This document shows positions 23,847 to 32,557 of a stretch of DNA of 44,362 bases, piece after piece. A program made the position numbers and the translations under genes. Position 1 is the stretch's first letter. The number at the start of each line of letters is the position of its first letter. Origin of the DNA: Actinomycetes bacterium (GTDB lineage: Bacteria > Actinomycetota > Actinomycetes > Streptosporangiales > Streptosporangiaceae); the NCBI GenBank assembly GCA_025964575.1, contig JAOPYO010000229.1, forward strand, positions 1-44,362, in the 5' to 3' direction. Below the pieces are notes generated by a model. The model was not told where the DNA came from, made no database searches, and was given only the letters and a program-made list of their open reading frames with translations.

Positions 23847-24764
23847 GTGCGGGTCGAGGTATACCTTCCGCTCCTGATCTCGGCCGTGCTCGACCGGCTC
23901 GCGCCATGGCTGACCAGACATCTTCCGCCCGCCAGCGCGTCCCGTCTGCTGGCCGTGGCCGGAGTGCTGTGCGGGGCCAGCACGGTGCTCGGGCTTGCGC
24001 TGCTGGCCTGGTCAAGTGTTGTGGAAATACCCCAGGTGGCAGCACTGGGCCACTGGTCGATCCCGCTCTGGGAGAGAGATGATCCGGTGCCCGACGCCGT
24101 CGGCGGGGTAGCCGGGGTGGCACTCGTCGTGCTCGCCATACGACTCGTACACAACGTGAGATCGCGATACCTGGCGGCGCGGGCCGTACGCGGTTTCGTA
24201 CGCGGTCAAGGCCCGGCCCCCGGCGGGCTCATCCTGGTGGACGACCCCACGCCGCTGGCGTTCGCCGTACCGTTCGACCAGGGCCGGATCGTGGTCTCCA
24301 CCGGCATGCTGCGAGCACTGACCGTACAAGAACAGCGCGCGCTCTTCGCTCATGAGCGCGCTCACCTGCGCTTCCGCCACCACACCTATCGGACGATCGT
24401 CGAGACGGCGGCCGCCGCGGACCCTCCACTGCGGCGCCTGCCCGCGGCGATCCGGTACGCGACGGAGCGCTGGGCCGACGAGGTCGCGGCGGACACCGTC
24501 GGTGATCGCCGGCTGGCCGCCCGGGCGCTCACTCGGGCCGCCCTCGCTCGTGGAAGTCAGGAATCCAGCCGACACGAGCTCGACTATGGATCACGGGACG
24601 TATCCGACCGGGTGCGCCACCTGCTCGGCCCCCGGCCGCGACAGAACCCGCTGGCGCTGGCCGCGATCGTCATCCTGGTCGCCGCGACACTCATCTCCGC
24701 CGTCGACGCCGGAAGCGACATCGATCGGCTACTCGACAAGGCCACCGCCCAGCCGCACCATTGA
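23847..24764 (+). CDS. M56-family membrane peptidase (BlaR1/MecR1-like, sensorless)
   Basis: A 305-residue membrane metalloprotease. The zinc motif HERAH (H169, E170, H173) lies in LFAHERAHLRFRHH, with further acidic residues at E207 and D211 (ATERWADEVAAD). Transmembrane segments lie near 33-55, 85-103 and 272-290. It lacks the penicillin-binding sensor domain of BlaR1, as is usual for actinomycete M56/BlaI pairs. It should cleave, or trigger loss of, the BlaI-like repressor encoded just upstream. The signal sensed is unknown; envelope stress or respiration has been suggested for mycobacterial relatives. Confidence 0.9.
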   Translation: MRVEVYLPLLISAVLDRLAPWLTRHLPPASASRLLAVAGVLCGASTVLGLALLAWSSVVEIPQVAALGHWSIPLWERDDPVPDAVGGVAGVALVVLAIRLVHNVRSRYLAARAVRGFVRGQGPAPGGLILVDDPTPLAFAVPFDQGRIVVSTGMLRALTVQEQRALFAHERAHLRFRHHTYRTIVETAAAADPPLRRLPAAIRYATERWADEVAADTVGDRRLAARALTRAALARGSQESSRHELDYGSRDVSDRVRHLLGPRPRQNPLALAAIVILVAATLISAVDAGSDIDRLLDKATAQPHH

Positions 24765-24790
24765 GCCCAGCGGGTCTGCGCGGCGAATCG

Positions 24791-25642
24791 TCAGGTCAGC
24801 ACGCGGCGAGTGAAGGTGCGCATCGCGAGCCAGGACAGCACCGCGGTACCGCCGACCAGCACCGTCGAGAACGCCCAGACCGGCATGTGCCCCACCTGCG
24901 GTGTCAGCGCGGCGCGCAGGCCCTCGTTCACGTACACCTCGGGATTGACGAGGACCAGGATCTGCAGCCAGCGGATGTGGTGCATGGCGGCCCACGGGTA
25001 GTAGACACAGCCGAGCATGGTCATGGGCAGCAGCACCAGCGCGAAGAGGACCTGGGTCTTCTGCGGGTCGATGAGCGTGCCCAGCAGCAGTCCCCCCGAG
25101 GCGGCCAGGAGCGAACCCGCCACCATGACCAGCGCGAACATCGGCCAGTTGTCGATGTGGACGCTCGGCGCCTGGCCCTTCGCGTGGATGAGCAGCACCG
25201 CGGGGAAGACGAGGAGGCCGCCGATCAGGCCCTGTAGCCCGGCAGCCGCGATCTTCTGGGCCGCCAACAGCGGGATGGGCAGCGGCGCCAGGGCGCGGTC
25301 GGTGATCGAGCGCTGCCAGGACAGTTCCATCATGAGCGGGAAGACGACGGCCATCATCGCCTGCATGACGATCGATGAGCCGACCAGGCCGGGCACGAGG
25401 ACCGTGGAGAAGGTCGGGCCCCCACTGCCCCCGGCGAACATCGCGCCGCCACCGCCGGGTCCGATCTTCGGCATGACGTAGGAGAACACGAAGACGAACA
25501 TCAGTGGCTGGATGAGGACGCGGATGAAGGTCGACAGGAAGTTCCGCCGCATCACCCGCACCTCGCGGGCCATCATCGCGACGAAGGTCTGGGCCACCGT
25601 CGGTCGCAATGCGGGAGTCTTGGTGGGTGCCGTGGTGCTCAT
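24791..25642 (-). CDS. ABC-2 type transporter permease (DrrB-like)
   Basis: A 283-residue permease with six transmembrane helices (roughly 45-65, 88-115, 125-150, 162-185, 190-210 and 250-272) and the ABC-2 signature region near SGGLLLGTLIDPQ. It overlaps the ATPase gene by 4 nt (ATGA). With that ATPase it forms a DrrAB-type exporter, a class that removes drugs, lipids or antibiotics from the cell. The MarR gene at the head of the operon suggests induction by an exported or toxic compound. Confidence 0.9.
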   Translation of the reverse strand: MSTTAPTKTPALRPTVAQTFVAMMAREVRVMRRNFLSTFIRVLIQPLMFVFVFSYVMPKIGPGGGGAMFAGGSGGPTFSTVLVPGLVGSSIVMQAMMAVVFPLMMELSWQRSITDRALAPLPIPLLAAQKIAAAGLQGLIGGLLVFPAVLLIHAKGQAPSVHIDNWPMFALVMVAGSLLAASGGLLLGTLIDPQKTQVLFALVLLPMTMLGCVYYPWAAMHHIRWLQILVLVNPEVYVNEGLRAALTPQVGHMPVWAFSTVLVGGTAVLSWLAMRTFTRRVLT

Positions 25643-26601
25643 TCGCGGTATTCCCTTCCGGTGAGGGTGAGGAAGGCGGTTTCCAGACTGGGCCGCAGCT
25701 GCGAGGCGTCGGTGACACCCACTCCGGCCGACGCACCGATGGTGACGAGTTCGCCGAGCAGACCGTCGGGGTCATGGGCGAACACGCGTACTTGGCCGTC
25801 GGACACCTCCACCCTGGTGACGCTGTCCCGCGTGCGTAGGGCTCGTATGCCCTCCGGGGGCGTGCCGTCGTAGGTCACCGTGATGACGGTGTCGGCGCCG
25901 GAGGAGCCCTTCAGTCCGTCGACCGTGTCGCTGGCGAGCACTTTCCCGTGGTCGATGACGGCGACCCGTTCACACAGCGCCTCGGCCTCTTCCATGTAGT
26001 GCGTGGTCAGCAGAATCGTCTGCCCCTCGGACTGCAGCTCGCGCAGCACCTCCCAGAGGTTCACCCGGGTCTGCGGGTCCAGCCCTGCCGTCGGCTCGTC
26101 GAGGAAGAGCACCTCGGGGTGGTGGACGAGGGCCCGGCAGATCATGAGGCGCTTCGCCTGCCCACCGGACAGTTCGAAGGGGTTGCCGGTGCGCCGGTCG
26201 GTCAGGTTGAACATCTCCAGGAGTTCGTCGGCGCGACGGCGGGCCTCCCGGCCACTCATCCCGAAGTAACGCCCGCGGAACTCGAGGTTCTCGAACGCGG
26301 TGAGGTCGTTGTCCAGGGTGTTGTTCTGCGACACCATGCCGATGCGCCGCTTCACCTCGACCGGGTTCCGGGTGACGTCGAGTCCGCAGACGTACGCCTC
26401 GCCGGACGTCGGAACCACCAGGGTCGTGAGCATGCCGATGGTGGTCGACTTGCCGGCGCCGTTCGGGCCGAGCAAGCCGAAGCACTCCCCGCGTGTCACC
26501 TCGAGATCGATGCCCTGGGCCGCGGGCACGTCACCACGGGGACTCGAGTACGTCTTGTGCAGATCTACCGTACGGACGGCGGCCTCGGGGGGTGAGGTCA
26601 C
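25639..26601 (-). CDS. Daunorubicin-resistance-type ABC ATPase (DrrA-like)
   Basis: A 320-residue ATPase. It has Walker A GPNGAGKST (about 47-55), MVSQNNTLDNDLT as the Q-loop region, signature LSGGQAKRL, Walker B VLFLDEPTAGLDP and the H-loop LLTTHYMEEAE. The C-terminal DrrA-type extension (about 230-320) ends with SLETAFLTLTGREYRE. GTG 26601 overlaps the stop of the MarR gene (GTGA), and its end overlaps the permease start. This is the energising half of the exporter. Confidence 0.93.
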   Translation of the reverse strand: MTSPPEAAVRTVDLHKTYSSPRGDVPAAQGIDLEVTRGECFGLLGPNGAGKSTTIGMLTTLVVPTSGEAYVCGLDVTRNPVEVKRRIGMVSQNNTLDNDLTAFENLEFRGRYFGMSGREARRRADELLEMFNLTDRRTGNPFELSGGQAKRLMICRALVHHPEVLFLDEPTAGLDPQTRVNLWEVLRELQSEGQTILLTTHYMEEAEALCERVAVIDHGKVLASDTVDGLKGSSGADTVITVTYDGTPPEGIRALRTRDSVTRVEVSDGQVRVFAHDPDGLLGELVTIGASAGVGVTDASQLRPSLETAFLTLTGREYRE

Positions 26602-27086
26602 GGACCGTCTCCTTTCGTGAAGGCGTCGAAACGCTCGATCATGGTGAGGAGGAACCTGCGGACGGCTGGCTCATCGGCCTCGTCGACCACGTCATAGAGC
26701 CCCCAGAGATCTCCGGCCATGGCCTGCCCGGTCTCGACGACCAACCGGCGTCCGGCGTCGGTGATGTGCAGCAGGACGACGCGCCGGTCACCGCCATCGC
26801 GTCGTCTCTCCACGTGGCCATTGCGTTCCAGGGTGTCCACCACCGAGGTGACCGTCGCCGCCGACACCATGAGTTGCCGGGCAACCTCACCGGCACGCAG
26901 GCCATCGTGGCCGTGGAGTATCCGCAGCAGGAAGAACCCCGCTGGGCTCACCCCGTGCTTCTCCACCAGCCGCCACCACACCGGGCCCGACATCCGCGAG
27001 GCCGCCGCGAAGAGCCTGCCGATGGGCCACTTCTCCATCGGCCCCAGGCCGGACAGGTCTCCAAAACCGAGCTTCTCGACGTCCAC
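26598..27086 (-). CDS. MarR family regulator of the DrrAB-like exporter
   Basis: A 162-residue MarR protein. The HTH spans about 55-105 (LRAGEVARQLMVSAATVTSVVDTLERNGHV), followed by the wing RRRDGGDRRVVLLHIT and dimerisation helices at both ends. The GTG at 27086 has no ribosome-binding site; instead a good promoter ends only 6 nt upstream, so the mRNA is probably leaderless. It is the first gene of the operon, with the ATPase and permease genes overlapping behind it. It likely represses them until a substrate binds. Confidence 0.9.
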   Translation of the reverse strand: MDVEKLGFGDLSGLGPMEKWPIGRLFAAASRMSGPVWWRLVEKHGVSPAGFFLLRILHGHDGLRAGEVARQLMVSAATVTSVVDTLERNGHVERRRDGGDRRVVLLHITDAGRRLVVETGQAMAGDLWGLYDVVDEADEPAVRRFLLTMIERFDAFTKGDGP

Positions 27087-27092
27087 ACGCAG

Positions 27093-27122
27093 ATTATTAG
27101 GCCCCAGATATTAAGGTGTCAA
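27093..27122 (-). promoter_or_regulatory. Sigma-70-type promoter of the MarR-DrrAB operon
   Basis: On the minus strand a perfect TTGACA (27117-27122) is followed after 18 nt by AATAAT (27093-27098), a 5 of 6 match to the -10 consensus. Six nt then separate it from the GTG start at 27086, placing the transcription start at or next to the start codon. Confidence 0.7.
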
Positions 27123-27215
27123 ATCTTTAGTCCTCAAACTACTTTTGGGGCAGCCCGCCGAGGTGACCCGGTCTACCGGGTTGGTCGCTGGTTTAGATCA
27201 CCCGTCTGAACCTTG

Positions 27216-27548
27216 TCAGCGGTGCTTGGCGACGGTGAGCAGCACCGCCGCGTCCTCCAGCGCCTCCAGTGAGTGCCGGGAGAGCGGGACGACAAGGAGG
27301 TCACCCGGCGAGCCGTCCCAGGAAACGTCCCCGGCGGCCAGGCGTACCCGCCCGCGCAGAACCTGCACGGTCGCCTCTCCCGGGTTTTCGTGCTCATCGA
27401 GTTGCCGACCGGCGGACAGTGCGATCACGGTCTGGCGCAGCGTGTGCTCATGGCCGCCGTACACGGTCTGTGCGGCGCGGCCACTCGATGCCTGCAGGGC
27501 GACCTTCAGCTGCTCGCGGGCGAGTGCGGTCAGCGAGAACTTCTCCAT
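27216..27548 (-). CDS. Cupin-domain protein
   Basis: A 110-residue single-cupin protein. Motif 1 resembles SAGRQLDEHENPGEATVQVLRG, with a histidine and glutamates that could hold a metal, and motif 2 is GDLLVVPLSRHSLEAL. The ATG at 27548 is chosen because GGAAAGG lies 9 nt upstream; a longer start at 27578 lacks this. Small cupins of this kind often act as sensors or simple metal-dependent enzymes; no specific function can be given. It stands alone between the exporter operon and the FHA-ABC gene. Confidence 0.82.
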   Translation of the reverse strand: MEKFSLTALAREQLKVALQASSGRAAQTVYGGHEHTLRQTVIALSAGRQLDEHENPGEATVQVLRGRVRLAAGDVSWDGSPGDLLVVPLSRHSLEALEDAAVLLTVAKHR

Positions 27549-27643
27549 GAGTTGAGCCTTTCCTAGCAGGGTTCGCATTGGTCCGCGGGGTCAGAGCCGA
27601 GAAGTCGCAGAATCCAGAGATCGGGTTCGTACCGGACGCAAGC

Positions 27644-30007
27644 TCATCGGCGGCCGGGTCTCTGGCGTTGGAGTAGCCACCAGGCGATCAGTGCATACAG
27701 CAGCCCGAGCCCGGCCAGGACACCCATGTCCAGAAACCAGGTGCCTGGCTGGTGACGCCAGAGCGGGTCGGGGTGTGGTTGGGGTGGGGAGATCGTGGCG
27801 AGGTCGACTGTGGCGGCTGCTGCTGCGAACCCCCAGCGTGAGGGGGATAGCCAGGCGAGTTGTTCCAGTCCGGGCTTGCCTGCGAGGGGTTGGACCAAGG
27901 CCCCGGTCAGGACGAGTTGTCCCATGGACAGGACCACGAGTAGAGGCAGGGTCTTCTCGGAGGTCTTGACCGCGGCTGAGATGACCAAGCCCAATGTCAT
28001 GGAGACGATGCCCAGCATGCTCATGGACAGGACGAGTTCGGGTAGCGGGGCGATGATGGTGCCGTGTGCTGGGAGTGCTTGGCCGAGCAGCCCGATGAGG
28101 ACCAGGACAGCGGCTTGCACTCCGGTGATCAGGCCGAGCACCAGCAGCTTGGAGAACAGGTAGATGCCGGCGGACAGGCCGGCCGCTCGTTCCCGCCGAT
28201 AGATGGCGCGTTCCTTGACGATTTCCCGTACCGCGTTGCCGGTGCCCACGAAGCAGGCGCCAAAGGCCAGGACCATCATCTTGGACGTGGCGTCGGGGTT
28301 GCTGCCGGGTTTGCCCGCCAGCCCTCCCGGGTTCGGGATCGCCAGGTTCAGGACGCCGAGGATCAGGGGCATCACCGCCAGCAGGATCAGATAACTGCGG
28401 TCCGAGGCGATGACCGCCAGGTAGCGGCGGCATAACGTGCTCAGCTGAGCCAGGCGGCTCTGCGCCCTGGGTGGCGGGACTGGCCTCCGCGGCCCTGGTT
28501 GTGCACCGCCGGGGCTCAGTGCCGCCTCGACGTACCGAGTGTGCTGCGGGGAGAGCCGGAACTCCGCCGCCCAGTCCCGGTCCGGTTCGCGGTCGAACGC
28601 CTGGAAGACATCGGCCCACCCCGGCTTGGCGAAGTAAAGGAGCCCTTCCTGTGGTGGACCGTAGTAGGCGACCCGGCCGCCGGGCACCAGCACGAGCAGC
28701 CGGTCACAGGTATTCAGGTTCGCCACGCTGTGCGTGACCACGATGACCGTCCGGCCCTCGTGGGCGAGATCCCGCATCATCTCCATGACGGACTTGTCCA
28801 GGCCCGGGTCGAGCCCTGAGGTCGGTTCGTCCAGAAACAGCAGCGATGGTTTGGTGAGCAGTTCAAGGGCCACGCTGACCCGCTTACGTTGCCCACCTGA
28901 CAGTGAGCTGATGCGGGTACGGGCGTGGGCGCTCAGGCCCAGTTCCTCCAGGACCTCCTCGACCCGGCGGTTGCGGTCGGCGGCCTCGGTGTCGCCGGGG
29001 AACCGTAACTCGGCCGCGTAACGCAGCGCCCGGCGGGCGGGGAGCTGGGTGTGCAGGATGTCCTCCTGCGGGACCAGACCGATCCGGTGCCGCAACTCGG
29101 CGTAGTGGGTGTACAGATCACGGTCGTCGTAGCGAACGCTGCCCTCGGTCGCGGGCTGCAGCCCGGTCACCGCACCCAGCAGAGTCGACTTCCCGGCGCC
29201 GCTCGGGCCGATGATGCCCACCAGGCACCGCTCGGGGATCGGGAAGCTCACCCGGTCGAGGATGACCTTTCCCTCCGAGGTCCGCACCGTGAGCGCGTGC
29301 GCGGATACCACCACGTCACCGGTGTCGATGAACTCCTGGAGCTCATCGCCGACCAGCCGCAACGTGGTGCGGCCGATGCCGACGATGTCCTGCTCGGTCA
29401 GCACCATCGAGCTGATCCGCACTCCGTTGACGAAGGTGCCGTTATGGCCACCTAGATCGAGGATCTCGTATCGCCCATCGCCGGTGTGGCGCAGCTCGGC
29501 GTGATGCCGGGAGACCACGAGATCGGACAACACGATGTCGTTGTCCTCGGCCCGTCCGATCCGCAGGGCCACGACCGCAGCGGCTGCACGCGCCCGGGCG
29601 GGCTGACGCGGCAGGGCGAAGACGGAGCTGGGCGAGCGGCCGAGGCTCGGCATCTCCGCCTGCTCCGGAGCAGGCATCTTCGCCTGCTCCGGAGCGGCGA
29701 AACAGACCAGCAGGGCGCCGTCCTCGGGATGGCCGAGCCGGAACTGGGAGTCCCCTTCGATCCTGATCCGGCTGATGCGCCTGCCCTCGGAGAAGGTCCC
29801 GTTGGTGCTGCGGAGGTCCTCGAGAACCCAGCCGCTCTGATCGTTTCGCACGATCGCGTGCTCCCACGAGACGCGAGGGTCCGCCACGACGATGTCCGAG
29901 CCGGGATCGCGGCCCACGCGATAGGAGGCACCCGGCCGCAGCCTGTGGACGGCGTCCTTCGTACGCACCATGACCTGCGACGACGGTAAGAAGCGCTCGG
30001 CCGACAT
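27644..30007 (-). CDS. Double-FHA ABC exporter (Rv1747-like), ATPase fused to permease
   Basis: A 787-residue protein arranged like M. tuberculosis Rv1747. FHA1 spans about 28-95 (R33, S48, H50, N69), the linker 103-147, and FHA2 148-212 (GRAEDNDIVL, SRHHAEL, NGTF). The ABCG-type ATPase covers about 240-460 (Walker A GPSGAGKST near 268, signature LSGGQRKRV, Walker B LLFLDEPTSGLDPG). Six transmembrane helices cover about 545-780. FHA domains bind phosphothreonine, so Ser/Thr kinases probably regulate export. The inter-FHA linker has serines but no threonine, unlike Rv1747. Divergent from a DUF2993 gene. Confidence 0.92.
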   Translation of the reverse strand: MSAERFLPSSQVMVRTKDAVHRLRPGASYRVGRDPGSDIVVADPRVSWEHAIVRNDQSGWVLEDLRSTNGTFSEGRRISRIRIEGDSQFRLGHPEDGALLVCFAAPEQAKMPAPEQAEMPSLGRSPSSVFALPRQPARARAAAAVVALRIGRAEDNDIVLSDLVVSRHHAELRHTGDGRYEILDLGGHNGTFVNGVRISSMVLTEQDIVGIGRTTLRLVGDELQEFIDTGDVVVSAHALTVRTSEGKVILDRVSFPIPERCLVGIIGPSGAGKSTLLGAVTGLQPATEGSVRYDDRDLYTHYAELRHRIGLVPQEDILHTQLPARRALRYAAELRFPGDTEAADRNRRVEEVLEELGLSAHARTRISSLSGGQRKRVSVALELLTKPSLLFLDEPTSGLDPGLDKSVMEMMRDLAHEGRTVIVVTHSVANLNTCDRLLVLVPGGRVAYYGPPQEGLLYFAKPGWADVFQAFDREPDRDWAAEFRLSPQHTRYVEAALSPGGAQPGPRRPVPPPRAQSRLAQLSTLCRRYLAVIASDRSYLILLAVMPLILGVLNLAIPNPGGLAGKPGSNPDATSKMMVLAFGACFVGTGNAVREIVKERAIYRRERAAGLSAGIYLFSKLLVLGLITGVQAAVLVLIGLLGQALPAHGTIIAPLPELVLSMSMLGIVSMTLGLVISAAVKTSEKTLPLLVVLSMGQLVLTGALVQPLAGKPGLEQLAWLSPSRWGFAAAAATVDLATISPPQPHPDPLWRHQPGTWFLDMGVLAGLGLLYALIAWWLLQRQRPGRR

Positions 30008-30133
30008 GATTTCGGAGTGTAGGACCGCCCGGCTGCTTTTTTACAGCTCCCACGGCGAGGACGCTGTGTATTGACAGTGCGGCCTGAGTAGATTTTCGCT
30101 GGTCATGAAGCTGACCAACGTGTGCACTGACCG

Positions 30134-30829
30134 GTGACCGCCTACGAGCCCTGGCCGAAGACGCCTCCCAGGGGGAGGCGAAAGCCCCGGCGGTTTCTCG
30201 GCGTCCTCCTGGTCCTGATCGCGCTGATCGCGATCATGGTGATCGTCGATCGCGTCGCGGTCGCGTATGCGGAGAATACGATCGCCGACGACATCCGGAA
30301 GCAGTTCACCACCAAGCCCGATGTGACGATCAAGGGTTTCCCGTTCCTGACCCAGGCCATCTCCCGCGACTTCCACGACGTACGCCTCAGCGCCCTCGGA
30401 ATCCAAGAAGGGCCACTGCGCATCAGCCGCCTCGACGCCGCGGCACGAGGAGTGCACCTCGACTCCAGCTACCAAAAAGGCACCATCGACAACCTCGACG
30501 GCACCGGAGTCATCACCTTCAGCGACCTGAGTGGCGCCGCCGGCCAACCAGACCTGACGCTGTCGCCGGCGGGACCCGACAAGGTGCAAGCCAAGATCGA
30601 CCTCGGCGCCGTCGAAGGAACCGCGACAGCCAAGGTCACAAAAGTCGGAAACCAGATCCAGATACACGGCGTCTCGGTCGAAGGATTCCCGCTCTCGGAG
30701 CTCGGCCAGAAACTCGACTTCTCCGTCCCCGTCCCCGCGCTGCCCATGGGCCTGACCTTCCAGAGCCTCAGCATCACCTCGAAGGGCGTCGTGCTCCATG
30801 TCACCGGAGCGCACATCCCGTTCGGCTGA
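30134..30829 (+). CDS. DUF2993 (LmeA-like) membrane-anchored protein
   Basis: A 231-residue protein starting with GTG 30134. A proline- and arginine-rich cytoplasmic N-terminus (1-20) is followed by one transmembrane segment (about 21-39) and an extracytoplasmic DUF2993 domain (about 45-231). That domain has the family features FPFLTQAISRDFHDVRLSA and VTGAHIPFG at the end. LmeA of mycobacteria, in the same family, supports lipomannan elongation in the envelope; the exact role here is unknown. It is divergent from the FHA-ABC exporter, 126 nt between starts, suggesting a shared envelope function. Confidence 0.85.
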   Translation: MTAYEPWPKTPPRGRRKPRRFLGVLLVLIALIAIMVIVDRVAVAYAENTIADDIRKQFTTKPDVTIKGFPFLTQAISRDFHDVRLSALGIQEGPLRISRLDAAARGVHLDSSYQKGTIDNLDGTGVITFSDLSGAAGQPDLTLSPAGPDKVQAKIDLGAVEGTATAKVTKVGNQIQIHGVSVEGFPLSELGQKLDFSVPVPALPMGLTFQSLSITSKGVVLHVTGAHIPFG

Positions 30830-30931
30830 CCGCCTGTTCACCTCACGGCTACGTGGGCCGCTCCGCACCTCCTTTGTTGCGGCTGTTGCGGCACCGCCAG
30901 AGGTGGGCACGCTCTCTTAGGGGGTGAGGTC

Positions 30932-32146
30932 ATGGCGAACGACGACGGGATGCTGAGCGGATTGCTCCGCGCCAGCCACACCGCAACTCTGGATGACCTG
31001 CCGCGGATGGTCACGGAGCACGCCCAACGTGAAGAGCTGTACGACCCGGTGATCTATTTAGCGGATCTCCAGCAGGAGGTGCTCCGACCGTTGCTCGAGG
31101 ACACGCACATGGGGGAGAGGAGCCGGGCCGAGCAGATAAAGATCGACGGGACAGTGCCCGGGCTGGCCTTCCGTGACGTAGAGCCGGTGGCGGGAACGAG
31201 CGGTTGGAGCGGAAGGCCTTCCAGCGGCCAACACCAGGAGACAGATCAGCCCCGGCTCTGGGTACCGATACTCGGGGGGGCCGAGCGCATCGGGGTCCTG
31301 GGTGTGACGGTGTCGCATCACACCGAGACGAGTGAGGCGCGGGCGCTGGCGCTGGCCTCACTCGTGGCCCTGCTGGTGATGTCCCTGCGGCTCAACAGCG
31401 ACACGTACGCCTATGTGGTCCGTGTCCGGGAGATGAGCCTCGCCGCCGAGCTGCAGTGGACGTTGATGCCACCCCTGACCTTCGCCAATGAGACGGTGGT
31501 GGTCAGCGGCGCTCTCGAACCGGCCTACGAGGTCGGTGGTGACGCCTTCGACTACTCGGTGGTGGGGAAGACGGCGCACCTCTACATTTTCGACGCCATG
31601 GGCCATGACACCTCTGCCGGGTTGGTAGCCAGCATCGTCATGGGCAGTTGCCGAAACAACCGGCGTCGCGGCGTTGGTCTGGTCGAGACCAGCCAGGCGA
31701 TCGACGCCGCCGTCGGCCAGCAGTTCCAGGACCGTTTCGCCACCGGAATCCTGGCCCAGCTGAACATCGAGAGCGGGATCTTGAACTGGGTGAACCGGGG
31801 ACATCCCCCACCGCTGGTCATCCGTCAGGGGCGATGGATCACCAGTCTGGAGTGTCCGCCCACGCTACCCATGGGAATGGGCCTTGAAGACGAGCCGGTC
31901 TTGTGCCAGCACCAGCTCGAGCCCGGTGACCGCTTGTTGTTCTACACCGATGGCGTGGTGGAGGCGCACAGCCCTGGAGCCGAACCGTTCGGTCTGGAGC
32001 GCTTCACCGATTTCATCGTCCGGCGCGAGGCCGACGGTCTTTCCGCACCGGAGACCCTGCGCAGACTGATTCATGCCCTGCTGGAGTACCAGAACGGTGA
32101 ACTCCAGGACGACGCCACGGTCCTCTTGACCGAATGGCGCCCCTGA
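30932..32146 (+). CDS. PP2C-type (SpoIIE-domain) serine phosphatase with GAF-like sensor
   Basis: A 404-residue soluble protein. Residues about 15-155 form a GAF-like region (RLWVPILGGAERIGVLGVTV). A helical linker (about 160-190) leads to the SpoIIE/PP2C phosphatase domain (190-404) with metal-binding motifs YEVGGDAFDY, IFDAMGHDTSAG, FYTDGVVEAHSP and LQDDATVLL. Such RsbU-like phosphatases dephosphorylate anti-anti-sigma factors to release stress sigma factors. No anti-sigma or anti-anti-sigma gene lies nearby, so the partner must be elsewhere. GGTGAGG precedes the ATG. Confidence 0.9.
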   Translation: MANDDGMLSGLLRASHTATLDDLPRMVTEHAQREELYDPVIYLADLQQEVLRPLLEDTHMGERSRAEQIKIDGTVPGLAFRDVEPVAGTSGWSGRPSSGQHQETDQPRLWVPILGGAERIGVLGVTVSHHTETSEARALALASLVALLVMSLRLNSDTYAYVVRVREMSLAAELQWTLMPPLTFANETVVVSGALEPAYEVGGDAFDYSVVGKTAHLYIFDAMGHDTSAGLVASIVMGSCRNNRRRGVGLVETSQAIDAAVGQQFQDRFATGILAQLNIESGILNWVNRGHPPPLVIRQGRWITSLECPPTLPMGMGLEDEPVLCQHQLEPGDRLLFYTDGVVEAHSPGAEPFGLERFTDFIVRREADGLSAPETLRRLIHALLEYQNGELQDDATVLLTEWRP

Positions 32147-32164
32147 CACGCCGCCTGCGGTCGG

Positions 32165-32536
32165 CTACCCGAACGCGTAGCACTCAACCTCTGAGCGCCG
32201 ACGCGTCGCACCGGATTTGACAGACTCTTCTACACACTTCAGCTGCCTGGGGCTGAGCTGAAGCTCTCCACACACAAGGACGCTCGAGTAACGTCGGCAA
32301 TCAAGATTTGGATTCGACTTTGACCCAATGCGATAGTTCAACCCGACGTTCTTTCTGCATCTATGACGACTCGTGGCGGAGTTGATGTATCGACATTGAT
32401 TAAGCAGTGTCTGATATTGCCATCGACTCACGGACGGCTTAGGACGAGACGAAGCGAGTGTCTCCCCAAAGGCCACTTCGGTGCCGGCCATCCCGAACAT
32501 CAGTGTGAGCGCCATAAGCGCGACGATCTTCTTCAT
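32165..32536 (-). CDS. Small secreted cysteine-rich protein (six Cys)
   Basis: A 123-residue protein with a clear signal peptide (KK, hydrophobic 4-18, cleavage probably near 24). The basic mature part has six cysteines at 48, 60, 80, 89, 101 and 119, enough for three disulfides. No family recognised. AGGGGG precedes the ATG at 32536. The region is visibly richer in A and T than its neighbours, suggesting acquisition by transfer or weak codon selection. It is convergent with the phosphatase gene, with only 18 nt between the stops. Confidence 0.75.
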   Translation of the reverse strand: MKKIVALMALTLMFGMAGTEVAFGETLASSRPKPSVSRWQYQTLLNQCRYINSATSRHRCRKNVGLNYRIGSKSNPNLDCRRYSSVLVCGELQLSPRQLKCVEESVKSGATRRRSEVECYAFG

Positions 32537-32557
32537 ACCGTCCCCCTATAAATCACT

